From positions 124,001-188,000 of the forward strand of contig NZ_JAIMIB010000003.1 of the NCBI RefSeq assembly GCF_019966515.1: 64,000 nucleotides of DNA. The letters are read 5' to 3'. This stretch comes from Roseovarius aestuarii. GTDB taxonomy: Bacteria; Pseudomonadota; Alphaproteobacteria; Rhodobacterales; Rhodobacteraceae. The translations under genes were made by a program, and so were the position numbers. The notes under the pieces are model-generated. The model saw only the letters and a program-made list of their open reading frames with translations, did no database searches and was not told where the DNA came from. Below are positions 54,371 to 63,292 of the stretch, in pieces. Every line of letters begins with the position of its first letter. Position 1 is the stretch's first letter.

Positions 54371-54574
54371 GCCGATGCACTATCCGTCCCGTGAGTAGTG
54401 GCGTGCACCAGAAACTGTTAACCCCCAATGGCCCGTTGGCCCCCACTTGTTACCCCCCGAATATGCTATGACGGCAGGTGTTTTTCATGGGGAAAAAACC
54501 GTCGATCCGCCCCGTAAGGAAAACCTTACCTTTTGGCTGGTCAGTCGGCGAATTCGACACGTTCAAACGGTAAA
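54371..54574. other. Gene-free stretch between the two terminator copies
   Basis: About 200 bp without a convincing gene; a 69-codon frame at 54447 has no ribosome site and no protein-like composition. GTAAGG-AAAA-CCTTAC at 54514-54529 is a perfect 6-bp hairpin followed by CTTTTGG. Confidence 0.4.
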
Positions 54575-54598
54575 GGCCCCGGCGTTTCCGCCGAGGCC
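54575..54598 (-). terminator. Terminator-like hairpin after pnp, copy 2
   Basis: GGCCCCGGCG (54575-54584) and CGCCGAGGCC (54589-54598) pair around TTTC. Read on the minus strand it lies 24 nt behind the pnp stop and is followed by TTTA, so it should end the pnp message. Confidence 0.65.
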
Positions 54599-54621
54599 TT
54601 CAATCTTCAGACTACCCGCGA

Positions 54622-56763
54622 TCAGGCGTCGTCTTTTTCTTTCTTCTCGGCCTTGACCTCTTCGCCGGTCTCCTGATCGACAACTTTCATCGACAGGCGG
54701 ACCTTACCGCGATCGTCAAAGCCCAGCAGCTTGACCTTCACTTCCTGACCTTCCTTCAGCACATCCGACGGATGGTTCAGGCGGCGGTTCTCGATCTGGC
54801 TGACATGGACCAGCCCGTCGCGCTTGCCGAAGAAGTTCACGAAAGCGCCGAAATCGACGATCTTGACCACGGTGCCGGTATAGACCTGCCCTTCTTCGGG
54901 CTCGGCCACGATGGCGTGGATCATGTCATAGGCTTTCTGGATCGAATCGCCGTTTGGCGATGCGATCTTGATCGTGCCCTCATCGTTGATGTCGACCTTG
55001 GCACCCGACACTTCGACGATCTCGCGGATCACCTTACCGCCCGATCCGATAACTTCGCGGATCTTGTCGGTGGGGATCTGCATGGTCTCGATACGCGGTG
55101 CGTGGACCGAGAATTCGCCTGCTTCGGTCAACGCATTCGCCATCTCACCCAGGATGTGCAGACGGCCTTCCTTGGCCTGCGCCAATGCGGTCTTCATGAT
55201 CTCGGGTGTGATGCCCGCAACCTTGATGTCCATCTGCAGCGAGGTGATACCCTTTTCGGTACCGGCCACCTTGAAGTCCATATCGCCGAGGTGATCCTCG
55301 TCGCCCAGAATATCGGTCAGAACGGCATATTCGCCGTCTTCCTCAAGGATCAGACCCATCGCCACACCGGCAACCGGCGCTTTCAGCGGTACACCCGCAT
55401 CCATCATCGACAAAGAGCCACCACAGACCGACGCCATCGAAGACGAGCCGTTGGATTCAGTGATCTCGCTGACAACCCGCACGGTATAGGGGAAGTCGGT
55501 TGCCGCGGGCAGAACCGCCTGCAACGCGCGCCACGCCAGTTTGCCGTGACCGATTTCGCGACGACCGGGAGGGCCCACGCGACCGGCTTCGCCAACCGAG
55601 TAGGGCGGGAAGTTGTAATGCAGCAGGAAGTTGGATTTGAAGTTGCCGTGCAGAGCGTCGATGAATTGCTCATCATCGCCGGTGCCCAGCGTGGTCACCA
55701 CCAGACCCTGGGTTTCGCCACGGGTGAACAGGGCGGAGCCGTGTGTACGAGGCAAAATGCCGGTCTCGGACACGATTGGGCGCACGGTGTCGAGGGCACG
55801 GCCATCAATCCGCTTGCCGGTCTTGACGACATCGCCGCGCAGGATGCTGGCTTCGAGTTTTTTCATGGCAGAGCCAAGGTTGGCGTCTTCCAACTGCTCT
55901 TCGCTCAGTGCTTCCTTGATCGCGTCGCGGGCTGCGGAAACGGCAGTGGTGCGTTCCTGCTTGTCGGTGATGGCAAATGCCGCACGCATTTGTGTCTCGC
56001 CAGCAGCCTTAACCGCTTCATAAAGATCGGAATAATCCGGGGGCTGGAAGTCAAACGGCTCTTTCGCGGCGTCTTCGGCCAGATCAATGATCAGGTCGAT
56101 CACCGGCTGGATCTGCTCATGCGCGAAGGTCACGGCGCCCAGCATCTCTTCCTCGGTCAGTTCGTAGGCTTCGGATTCGACCATCATCACCGCGTCTTTG
56201 GTGCCCGCAACCACCAGATCAAGGCGCTGATCGGGGTTGTTGCGCAGCTCGTGCATGTCGTCGACGGTCGGGTTCAGCACGTATTCGCCATCTTCCAGAC
56301 CAACGCGGCACCCAGCAATCGGGCCACGGAACGGCGCGCCGGAAATGGTCAGCGCGGCTGAGGCGGCGATCATCGCAACCATGTCAGGGTCGTTGACCAG
56401 ATCGTGGCTAAGTACCGTACACATAACAAGAACTTCGTTCTTGAAGCCGGGCACGAAGAGCGGGCGAATGGGCCGGTCGATCAGACGGGCGGTCAGGGTT
56501 TCTTTTTCGGTCGGGCGCGCTTCGCGCTTGAAGAAACCGCCGGGAACCTTGCCCGCGGCATAGTATTTTTCCTGGTAGTGAACCGTCAGGGGAAAGAAAT
56601 CCATTCCCGGTTTCGGTGCCTTGGCAAAGGTCACGTTGGCCATGACGCTGGTTTCGCCCAGCGTGGCGATGACCGATCCATCTGCCTGACGGGCAACCTT
56701 GCCCGTTTCCAGTGTCAGCGTTTCTTCGCCCCACTGCATTGATTTCGTTGTTATATCAAACAT
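54622..56763 (-). CDS. pnp: Polyribonucleotide nucleotidyltransferase
   Basis: A 713-residue PNPase, a phosphorolytic 3'-5' exoribonuclease and degradosome core enzyme. It has two RNase PH domains (the first about residues 10-140; the second about 320-540 with [22 protein letters not shown]), an intervening helical domain, a KH domain ([25 protein letters not shown] in parts, about 555-615) and an S1 domain (about 620-690, [17 protein letters not shown]). The C-terminal tail is Lys/Glu-rich. Unlike in many bacteria, rpsO is not directly upstream; the 5' neighbour is a divergent asparaginase. Confidence 0.97.
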   Translation of the reverse strand: MFDITTKSMQWGEETLTLETGKVARQADGSVIATLGETSVMANVTFAKAPKPGMDFFPLTVHYQEKYYAAGKVPGGFFKREARPTEKETLTARLIDRPIRPLFVPGFKNEVLVMCTVLSHDLVNDPDMVAMIAASAALTISGAPFRGPIAGCRVGLEDGEYVLNPTVDDMHELRNNPDQRLDLVVAGTKDAVMMVESEAYELTEEEMLGAVTFAHEQIQPVIDLIIDLAEDAAKEPFDFQPPDYSDLYEAVKAAGETQMRAAFAITDKQERTTAVSAARDAIKEALSEEQLEDANLGSAMKKLEASILRGDVVKTGKRIDGRALDTVRPIVSETGILPRTHGSALFTRGETQGLVVTTLGTGDDEQFIDALHGNFKSNFLLHYNFPPYSVGEAGRVGPPGRREIGHGKLAWRALQAVLPAATDFPYTVRVVSEITESNGSSSMASVCGGSLSMMDAGVPLKAPVAGVAMGLILEEDGEYAVLTDILGDEDHLGDMDFKVAGTEKGITSLQMDIKVAGITPEIMKTALAQAKEGRLHILGEMANALTEAGEFSVHAPRIETMQIPTDKIREVIGSGGKVIREIVEVSGAKVDINDEGTIKIASPNGDSIQKAYDMIHAIVAEPEEGQVYTGTVVKIVDFGAFVNFFGKRDGLVHVSQIENRRLNHPSDVLKEGQEVKVKLLGFDDRGKVRLSMKVVDQETGEEVKAEKKEKDDA

Positions 56764-57102
56764 TTGTACATCCTAGTTGGGAGCACTCCCAGGCCCATCC
56801 CGGGTCTCCCGTTTCATTGGCGGCCCCATTGCCGCCGACCCCAATCATTTTCATGCGCCCGGGGTCAGGAAGGCGTCACGTCTCAGATGGTCGGGGCCAT
56901 ACATGAGTTTAAGCCCTTTTGGAAGCCACGATCAGACGGGCAACGGATTCCGGGATGATTTGGAAAACGTACGGGACGTACCGCCCGTACGCATCTTCTG
57001 TACGTTTTTCATAGCCGGCCCGAAGCGGTCCGCGTTCAGGTCGTGCGTGGCGCACGAAGCCATGCTATCGCTGAGGTGACCATGACCCCGCACGAGGACC
57101 GG
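56764..57102. promoter_or_regulatory. pnp leader and divergent promoter region
   Basis: About 340 bp without a gene. Near the pnp start, TGGGAG/CTCCCA and GGCGGC/GCCGCC form small hairpins that could be a processed leader of the pnp message, as known for its autoregulation elsewhere. Further on, GTACGGG (56969-56975) pairs with CCCGTAC (56984-56990), followed by TGTACGTTTTT. Confidence 0.4.
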
Positions 57103-58074
57103 ATGACCGCCACACGCTTATTAATGATCCATACCGGTGGCACCATCGGCATGGTGCGTTCGGACGACGGTTTCACACCGGCGCCTGGCGTGGTCGAGGC
57201 TGAAGTGACACGCCAGCTTGACCTTGGTGGCGGTATGCCGGACATCCACATTCAAGAACTTGCGCCACTGATCGACAGTGCCAATGCCACCCCTGAGGAC
57301 TGGAACCGGATTTCCGGGGTCATTCATCGCAAACATGACGAATATGACGGGTTTGTCGTAACCCACGGCACCGACACGCTGGCTTTTTCCGCAGCGGCAC
57401 TGACGATGGCGCTAGAGGGGTTGGAAAAGCCGGTGGTTCTGACCGGATCAATGCTGCCGCTGAGCGAACCCGAGAATGATGGTCAGCGCAATCTCGCGGA
57501 CGCATTTAATGCCGCATGCTCGGCCCAACCAGGCGTCTGGGTGCAGTTTGCCGGGCGGCTTCTTCATGGCGCGCGCATCCGTAAAACCCATTCGCATTTC
57601 TTCGATGCCTTTGCCGCCGAAGCGGCGGATGGGCCGCCACGGCGCGCCGGGACCGCCGGCGTGACGCGCCATGACTTTGGCAGCCCCGATGTGGCCGTTT
57701 TACCGGTGGTGCCCGGCGGGGCCGGCAACGTCTTGCTGCACGCGGCCAAGACTTGCGATGGGATCGTATTGCGTTGTTTCGGGTCGGGCACGATCCCGAA
57801 CAATCCACGCACCGAAGAGGCATTGCGCATCGCGGTTGAGCGCGAGATACCTGTGATTGCCGTCAGCCAATGCCCGGAAGGTGGCATCGCCCTTGGCACC
57901 TATGCTGCTGGTGCGATCCTGACCCGGCACCTTGCCGTCGACGGGCACGACATGACTGTCGAGGCCGCCTATGTGAAGATGGTTCTTGCCCTGACCCGGG
58001 GCGGCAACGTGGCTGAGCTTCGAAAGTTTCTGTCTGAACCGCTTTGTGGCGAGAGCAATTCCGCAGAAGCCTAG
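57103..58074 (+). CDS. L-asparaginase (type I-like)
   Basis: A 323-residue asparaginase/glutaminase family protein. The first catalytic Thr lies in MIHTGGTIGMV near the N-terminus and the second in VVTHGTDTLAFSAAAL; GSMLPLSEPENDGQRNL and IVLRCFGSGTIPNN are further family blocks. There is no signal peptide, so it is cytoplasmic, like E. coli AnsA. The Met at 57103 (GAGG 5 bp upstream) fits the family N-terminus; a Met at 57082 is possible. It hydrolyses asparagine to aspartate. Convergent with the aminomethyltransferase-like gene. Confidence 0.92.
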   Translation: MTATRLLMIHTGGTIGMVRSDDGFTPAPGVVEAEVTRQLDLGGGMPDIHIQELAPLIDSANATPEDWNRISGVIHRKHDEYDGFVVTHGTDTLAFSAAALTMALEGLEKPVVLTGSMLPLSEPENDGQRNLADAFNAACSAQPGVWVQFAGRLLHGARIRKTHSHFFDAFAAEAADGPPRRAGTAGVTRHDFGSPDVAVLPVVPGGAGNVLLHAAKTCDGIVLRCFGSGTIPNNPRTEEALRIAVEREIPVIAVSQCPEGGIALGTYAAGAILTRHLAVDGHDMTVEAAYVKMVLALTRGGNVAELRKFLSEPLCGESNSAEA

Positions 58075-58105
58075 GTTCGAAATCTTTCAGGAGTTAGCAA
58101 ACCTA
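58072..58105. terminator. Short inverted repeat across two convergent stop codons
   Basis: TAGGTT (58072-58077) and AACCTA (58100-58105) flank 22 nt. Each arm contains a TAG stop: that of the asparaginase gene and that of the convergent aminomethyltransferase-like gene. Confidence 0.35.
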
Positions 58106-59260
58106 ATCGAGTGGTAGTTCCCGTGGCAGGCGTTTCTCGTGGTCATAAAAGGGCAATGCAGTGATCTTGCAGGCAATCTCTCCAAGTCGCGATGATTGCA
58201 GCGTCATGGTTTTCCCGGCCCAGTCGCCCGGGCTGTCAAACCGGACATAGCCTATTCCGCAGGCCAGATAGGGGGAGTGAGCGCCGGTTGTGACTGTGCC
58301 GACGCAGGCGTTGCCATCCAGAACCAGATCGCCCCCGGTGGGGATGGCCGCATCGCAGCGCAGACCATAAAGTCGTGTGCCACCTCTGGCTGCCAACAAA
58401 GCATCGCGCCCGATGAAATCTTCCTTACCGAGATCTATGAACCGCTCCAACCCTGCCTCGAATGGGGTCATGGTGCTGTCGAAATCGCTGCCGCTGTCCA
58501 GAATACCGGCCTCGATCCGGCGGGTGTTCATGGATTGCATGGCGCTGAAGACCATGCCGTGCGGTGCCCCCGTCGCCATCAGGTGATCCCACAGGCGGGG
58601 ACAATCCGTTTGATCGCCCTGCGTATAGATTTCGTACCCCAGTTCGCCGGACCAACCGGTGCGCGAGACATAGACCCGCTGACCGCCGAGATCGAAAAAA
58701 CCGGCGTGGAAATACTTCAGATCTTTGGTGATGGCCCCCGACGAGGCGTCGCGCATGATCCGGTAGGAGTTTGGGCCCTGCAGCTGCAACACGCGGGATT
58801 GCGGGTCGCGGACGGCGACATCGAAACCGGCGTTGTGGGCCAATAACCAAGTGTCGAGATCACCATCAGGGTGCACGAACCAGAACCGGTCTTCCGCCAG
58901 CCGGAACACGATGCCGTCCATGAAGATGCCGCCCTGATGGGTGCAGGCAAGCACGTAGCGCCCCCGATCTGGGTTCATGTCTTCAATACGGCGCGCCAGA
59001 AGGCGTTCAAGAAACGGCACGGCATCCGGGCCGGAAATGTCGACAGGGCGTTCGGGCACGTCGTAGAGGGCCGCATGCTTGCGCAACGCCCAGTAGCCCG
59101 CGACCGGATCATCGCCATTGTGATGTGCAAAGAAACGACCCGCTGCAAGACGCAATATCGTCTGTTCGTTGGCATAGCACGGATGAAAGGGCGACAATTC
59201 GTTGCTGCCCACATATGTGGGGAAAATTCGGGATGGGTCGAGGGCGGGCAGGTCGGTCAT
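58103..59260 (-). CDS. Aminomethyltransferase (GcvT) family protein
   Basis: A 385-residue folate-binding GcvT-fold protein. The start is the Met of MTDLPALDPSRIFPTYVG; the frame is open 40 codons further but runs back into the VOC gene. It has DISGPDAVPFLERLL, GGIFMDGIVFRLAEDRF, VLQLQGPNSYRIM, the YVSRTGWSGELGYEIY motif, and RIEAGILDSGSDFD, all typical of the folate-binding core of T-protein, sarcosine or dimethylglycine dehydrogenase tails and DMSP demethylase. It follows a VOC gene and a GMC oxidoreductase in one operon, so it likely takes a one-carbon unit from an N- or S-methylated substrate. Not DmdA by its N-terminus. Confidence 0.85.
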   Translation of the reverse strand: MTDLPALDPSRIFPTYVGSNELSPFHPCYANEQTILRLAAGRFFAHHNGDDPVAGYWALRKHAALYDVPERPVDISGPDAVPFLERLLARRIEDMNPDRGRYVLACTHQGGIFMDGIVFRLAEDRFWFVHPDGDLDTWLLAHNAGFDVAVRDPQSRVLQLQGPNSYRIMRDASSGAITKDLKYFHAGFFDLGGQRVYVSRTGWSGELGYEIYTQGDQTDCPRLWDHLMATGAPHGMVFSAMQSMNTRRIEAGILDSGSDFDSTMTPFEAGLERFIDLGKEDFIGRDALLAARGGTRLYGLRCDAAIPTGGDLVLDGNACVGTVTTGAHSPYLACGIGYVRFDSPGDWAGKTMTLQSSRLGEIACKITALPFYDHEKRLPRELPLD

Positions 59261-59267
59261 GATGTCG

Positions 59268-59657
59268 CTAGCCGTCAGGTCCGTCGCAGAAAGCGCAGAT
59301 CTTGTTACCATCGGCGTCGCGGATATAGGCGTAGCATATAGTGCTGTCTTCTTCGCGTGGGCCGGGGGCGCCTTCGTCACTGCCGCCGCTTTTCAGGCCG
59401 GCCTCATGAAATTGTTCAAGCGCCTGCATGGTGGGCGCTTGAAACGCGATCATCGTGCCGTTGCCGGGCGTGGCCTTGCATTGATCGTAGGGCGTGGTGA
59501 CGTAGAATTCTATTGCATCTTTTGCGGTCTCTGGTGCGTAGGCCGCGTAGGTCTCGGTCCGCGCGACCTGTACCAGACCAAGCGGCGCGAGGATGGTATC
59601 GCAGAATTTCGCCGCCCGATGCAGATCATTGGTGCCCAGCATTACATACCCAATCAT
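59268..59657 (-). CDS. VOC family protein
   Basis: A 129-residue glyoxalase/bleomycin-resistance-fold protein. It has MIGYVMLGTNDLHRAAKFCD at the N-terminus, IEFYVTTPYD, GTMIAFQAPTMQALEQFHEAGLK (in parts) and CYAYIRDADGNKICAFC at the end, where the family's C-terminal strand normally supplies a metal ligand; here Glu is replaced and a Cys is present. It is between the GMC oxidoreductase gene (30 bp) and the GcvT-like gene (7 bp). Function unknown, perhaps detoxification of an aldehyde intermediate. Confidence 0.85.
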   Translation of the reverse strand: MIGYVMLGTNDLHRAAKFCDTILAPLGLVQVARTETYAAYAPETAKDAIEFYVTTPYDQCKATPGNGTMIAFQAPTMQALEQFHEAGLKSGGSDEGAPGPREEDSTICYAYIRDADGNKICAFCDGPDG

Positions 59658-59687
59658 GTCAATTCTCCTCGGTTCACCGCGCGTATC

Positions 59688-61343
59688 TCAGCGCTGGCAC
59701 GTTTCGTAGTTTGGATTGTGCCAGACATCCGCTTCGATCCGGGGCAGGGGGGCGCGGCCCAGAATGTCATCGCTTAGCTTTTCGGCCAGCATGATCGTGG
59801 GGGCATTGGTGTTTCCATTGGTAACGAAAGGCATGATTGACGCGTCGACCACCCGCAGCCCGGACAGCCCGTGCACGCGGCCGCTGGCATCGACCACCGC
59901 ACTTTTGTCGGTCGCCTCGCCCATCCGGGCGGTGCAGGACAGGTGCCACTGGGTGGTGGTATGGGTGTTCAGGAGATGGTCGAGATCGGCATCTGATTGC
60001 GCCGCATCGCCGGGGAAAATCTCGTCACCCTTAAGATCGGCAAATGCAGGCTGTTCGACGATGTCGCGCACCAGCCGTATGCCCTTGCGCATCAGTGCGC
60101 GATCGCGGCTGTCCTTCAGGTAATTCACCAGAATGCGCGGCGGGTCGGCAGGATCAGCCGAGCGCAGTTCGATCTTGCCCCGGCTATGGGCGCGCATCAG
60201 GCCGACATGGATCTGGAACGCGTGTTGTTTCAGCGGCTCCCACGTCGTGTCGTCAACCGCGATGGGCGAGATGATAATCTGCAGGTCAGGGTATTCCACC
60301 CCCGGGCCAGAGCGGATACACCCGACCGCCTCGAACAGGTTGGAGGCGACGATGCCGCGCCGGGTCAGCATCCACTGAAGCCCTGCGGCGAGCTTTGCCA
60401 GCGGCCTGGTTTTCGGCCAGAATGATACCGGCTTCAGGCAGTTGTATTTAAGCACGAAATCCGGATGATCGTTCAGGTTCTGGCCGACCCCGGGCAGGTC
60501 GTGCACCACGTTTATGCCCAACGCTTGGAGATGGGCTGCGGAACCGACCCCCGACAGCATCAGAAGGTGTGGAGAGCCAACCGCGCCCGCGCTCAGGATC
60601 ACCTCTTTTCCGGCGTGGGCAGTAATGGTTTTGCCGCCGGGTTCGCGGTAGGTCACTCCGGCTGCGCGTCCCCCATCGAAGACCAGGTGCTGCACACGCG
60701 TCCGGGTCATGATCGTCAGGTTGGGCCGGGTGCGGGCCGGATCGAGATAGGCGCGCGCGGTGCTCCAGCGTTCGCCCTTGAAAACGGTGCGGTCCGAGAC
60801 GCCGAAACCCTCCTGACAATACCCGCTGATGTCTTCCGACACGGGATAACCGGCCTCTTCCCCGGCTTTGAGGAAGGCCAGTGTCAGCGGGTCTTGCGGT
60901 GCCGCGCGATGCACATGCAGCGGGCCGCTGTCGCCCCGAAAGTCATCGCCGCCGCCGCCATAGGTTTCCATCCGTTTGAAATAGGGCAACACGTCAGCAT
61001 AGCCCCAGCCCGCGCACCCGGCTTGCCGCCAGCCTTCGTAATCCAGCGCGTGGCCGCGGATGAACACCATGCCGTTGATCGAGGACGATCCGCCAAGGGT
61101 CTTGCCGCGATCATGCTGAATTTGCCGTCCGTTCAGCTCGGGTTCGGGCTCGCCCTGAAAGGCCCAGTTGTGTTTTGTGCTGTTGAGGTTTGATAGCACC
61201 GCGGCAGGCATTTTCAGGGAAAGCGCCGTGTTCTCCGGGCCTGCTTCAAGCAGCAGAACGCTGTTTTCCCCGTCACTCGTCAGGCGGTTGGCCAAAACAC
61301 ATCCCGCCGATCCCGCGCCCACGATGATATAGTCAAAGTCCAT
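59688..61343 (-). CDS. GMC family oxidoreductase (choline dehydrogenase-like)
   Basis: A 551-residue flavoprotein of the glucose-methanol-choline family. The FAD motif VGAGSAGCVLANRL is at about residues 8-21. GMC signature 1 (GKTLGGSSSINGMVFIRG) and signature 2 (GAVGSPHLLMLSGVG) are present, and the catalytic His pair region is HTTTQWHLSCTARMG and GNTNAPTIMLAEK. The length matches BetA. With a BetI-like regulator and a betaine-type binding protein downstream, a choline-like alcohol is a plausible substrate, though other alcohols are possible. It is first in the operon with the VOC and GcvT-like genes. Confidence 0.9.
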   Translation of the reverse strand: MDFDYIIVGAGSAGCVLANRLTSDGENSVLLLEAGPENTALSLKMPAAVLSNLNSTKHNWAFQGEPEPELNGRQIQHDRGKTLGGSSSINGMVFIRGHALDYEGWRQAGCAGWGYADVLPYFKRMETYGGGGDDFRGDSGPLHVHRAAPQDPLTLAFLKAGEEAGYPVSEDISGYCQEGFGVSDRTVFKGERWSTARAYLDPARTRPNLTIMTRTRVQHLVFDGGRAAGVTYREPGGKTITAHAGKEVILSAGAVGSPHLLMLSGVGSAAHLQALGINVVHDLPGVGQNLNDHPDFVLKYNCLKPVSFWPKTRPLAKLAAGLQWMLTRRGIVASNLFEAVGCIRSGPGVEYPDLQIIISPIAVDDTTWEPLKQHAFQIHVGLMRAHSRGKIELRSADPADPPRILVNYLKDSRDRALMRKGIRLVRDIVEQPAFADLKGDEIFPGDAAQSDADLDHLLNTHTTTQWHLSCTARMGEATDKSAVVDASGRVHGLSGLRVVDASIMPFVTNGNTNAPTIMLAEKLSDDILGRAPLPRIEADVWHNPNYETCQR

Positions 61344-61538
61344 TCCGGCACTCTTTTAGTTCAGGGTTGGCCCAGGCGAAAACGCGCAGTTTGATGGCTG
61401 TCGGGCCAGGTGCTTCTGGACTATCGTATCCATAATCTTACTAATTGACAATAAACTTACCAAAAGTCAGTAATGGTGCAGGGTGGTGTTCTTTTTGTCG
61501 GACCCGCCCCGGTCACGAAGAAAGGGCGCCGGGCCTTG
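61344..61538. promoter_or_regulatory. Divergent GMC / DMT promoter region with a shared operator-like site
   Basis: At 61451-61475 the sequence ATAAACTTACCAAAAGTCAG continues into TAATG. It aligns without gaps to the reverse complement of the site at 63195-63219 (17 of 25 positions equal; core AAACTTACCA-N2-AG-N2-AGT). The same protein, probably the BetI-like regulator, may bind both. TTGACA at 61445-61450 adjoins it. Confidence 0.5.
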
Positions 61539-62426
61539 ATGGGTTTTTCGATTGAAACACGGGCAAGGCTCTCCTGCCTGTATGCCGGGGCGGTCTGGGG
61601 GTTGTTCTGGATCCCGCTGCGCGGTCTGGAGGAGGCCGGATTACACAGCCTGTGGATCACCAGCGTCTACTTCCTGGTTCCTGCCGTTTTGATGCTGCCG
61701 ATCCTGTTGCTGCGCTGGCGCAATATCCATCGTGGTGGCCTGGCATTCCAGATCACCGTTCTGGCAAGTGGTGCCGCACTGACATTCTATTCCGCATCCA
61801 TCGTCCTGACTGACGTCGTCCGCGCGCTGGTTCTGTTCTATCTGATGCCGATCTGGAGCATCCTTCTGGCGCGCGCCGTGCTGAAGGAGCGGATCACGCC
61901 AATTCGTATCGCGGCGATGGGCATGGCGCTGATTGGCATGCTGACCATGTTCGGATTGGGCGTGAGTTTTCCGGTGCCGCAGAATGCTGGTGACTGGCTG
62001 GGGCTGGCGGCCGGGTTCTTCTGGGCGATTACGATGGTACGTATCCGAATTTATGAAGGAGCGTTTGCGTCCATTGATCTGACCGTCGGGTTTTTCCTTT
62101 GGGGTCTGATCCTGTCGGCGGGCGTCGCACTGCTATTGGCGCCGGGACATATTCCGTCTTTCGATCAGGTGCGTCCGGCCTTGCCGGTGCTGCTCATTTT
62201 CATGCTGCTGCTGGTCATCCCCGGTACCTATGCATCGCTGTGGGGGCCGAAATTTCTGAATCCCGGTGTCGTGGGGCTGCTCTTCATGACCGAAATCGTG
62301 GTCGGTGCCATATCGGCCGCGCTACTGGCGGGAGAGCCGTTTGGGATGCGCGAAGCCGTCGGCGTGGTTCTGATCGCAGGCGCAAGCCTGCTGGAGCCGA
62401 TCGCATCGCTACGCGCGCGGCGATGA
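61539..62426 (+). CDS. DMT family transporter (EamA)
   Basis: A 295-residue drug/metabolite transporter with ten predicted helices in two EamA repeats. The first repeat begins at LSCLYAGAVWGLFWIPLRGLEEAG and includes VVRALVLFYLMPIWSILLARAVL (in parts: FYLMPIWSILLA); the second contains WAITMVRIRIYEGAF and ends in VVGAISAALLAGEPFGMREAVGVVLI (in parts). Start ATG at 61539 is preferred; an ATG at 61473 would add 22 non-membrane residues. It is divergent from the GMC gene and convergent with the betI-like gene. Substrate unknown. Confidence 0.88.
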   Translation: MGFSIETRARLSCLYAGAVWGLFWIPLRGLEEAGLHSLWITSVYFLVPAVLMLPILLLRWRNIHRGGLAFQITVLASGAALTFYSASIVLTDVVRALVLFYLMPIWSILLARAVLKERITPIRIAAMGMALIGMLTMFGLGVSFPVPQNAGDWLGLAAGFFWAITMVRIRIYEGAFASIDLTVGFFLWGLILSAGVALLLAPGHIPSFDQVRPALPVLLIFMLLLVIPGTYASLWGPKFLNPGVVGLLFMTEIVVGAISAALLAGEPFGMREAVGVVLIAGASLLEPIASLRARR

Positions 62427-62427
62427 G

Positions 62428-63111
62428 CTATACCTGAAGTGACTTTTCCTTGAATGCCTTGGAGCCAAGCGCGATGTCGGCGATGGTTTCGATCTTCTTG
62501 CGCGCTTCTTTGTGTTTGGTGGCGCTGATCTCGTCATAGGGAAGCAGCTTTGCGACCGCATATTCCATCTCGGAAATAGCCTCGGCGCTGGTCAGGCGAT
62601 CAGGCATCAGGCCAGCCCGCACCCATACCCCGTCAATCAGCATGCCCAGATGACGGGCGGTGCGCTTGGTGTCATCCGGTGACAGGAAATGCTTGAGTTC
62701 ATGTTCCAGGTTGGTCCGGATGCGCTCGTTGCACGCGTACTGGATGCGCTGGCACTGGTCGTTATGCGGTACCTCCGAGATCAGCGAGACCCAGGCCTGG
62801 CAGACCCGGCGGTTGAAGATCGTATCGCAGAAATTGGCGACAATGATGGCCCAGAACCGCTCATAAGGGGTTTCGGCATATCGGTAGAGTTCGACTGCGG
62901 ATTCGCTTAGCAAAGAATTCGACCTGCGAAACACGGCTTCTAGCAGCGCGCTTTTATCCTTGAAGTGATGTAGAACAACGCCTTTCGACACCCCGGCGAT
63001 TTCACCAACCTTGTCCAGCGTCGTCCCGCGCAGCCCGTATCTGACAACGGCCTCGAACGCTGCCCGGGACAGTTCAGCACGTCTGATCGAGCGGATGGAA
63101 GTGGATCGCAT
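62428..63111 (-). CDS. BetI-like TetR family regulator
   Basis: A 227-residue TetR protein. The N-terminus RSIRRAELSRAAFEAVVRYG then TTLDKVGEIAGVSKGVVLHHFKDK is typical of BetI, including the recognition helix SKGVVLHHF. The C-terminal domain has WAIIVANFCDTIFNRRVCQAWVSLIS and DGVWVRAGLMP, also BetI-like. BetI proteins repress choline-to-betaine genes and respond to choline. It ends 1 bp from the convergent DMT gene and is divergent from the betaine-type binding protein gene. The long open frame upstream is not used; the Met at 63111 fits the family. Confidence 0.88.
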   Translation of the reverse strand: MRSTSIRSIRRAELSRAAFEAVVRYGLRGTTLDKVGEIAGVSKGVVLHHFKDKSALLEAVFRRSNSLLSESAVELYRYAETPYERFWAIIVANFCDTIFNRRVCQAWVSLISEVPHNDQCQRIQYACNERIRTNLEHELKHFLSPDDTKRTARHLGMLIDGVWVRAGLMPDRLTSAEAISEMEYAVAKLLPYDEISATKHKEARKKIETIADIALGSKAFKEKSLQV

Positions 63112-63292
63112 TGGATAGGGGCCTCGCTGAAACGGGTGCTGCTTTCTCGTGTAAATTGTGGACGGAAAGACAGAAATATTCAACCGTTGACACAAAAAAC
63201 TTTCTAATGGTAAGTTTTTCGAACAATAAGACCAGAGATGATCGCGCGTCGACAAGAGAATCGCGCATCGCATCTGAAAAACGGGAGGAAAC
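63112..63292. promoter_or_regulatory. Divergent betI / binding-protein promoter region with inverted repeat
   Basis: AAAAACTT (63195-63202) and AAGTTTTT (63212-63219) form an 8+8 inverted repeat with a 9-bp spacer, the likely regulator operator. TTGACA at 63187-63192 directly adjoins it, so the repeat overlaps the spacer and -10 region of the binding-protein promoter. The same core recurs near 61451. Confidence 0.6.

Noticed and set aside
54447..54656. 69-codon open frame between lrp and pnp
   Set aside because: No ribosome site, it crosses the pnp terminator and the pnp 3' end, and the product has no protein-like pattern.
58103..59260. DMSP demethylase DmdA
   Set aside because: The N-terminal half does not resemble the DmdA sequences I know, and the operon partners are a GMC oxidoreductase and a VOC protein; only the general GcvT fold is supported.
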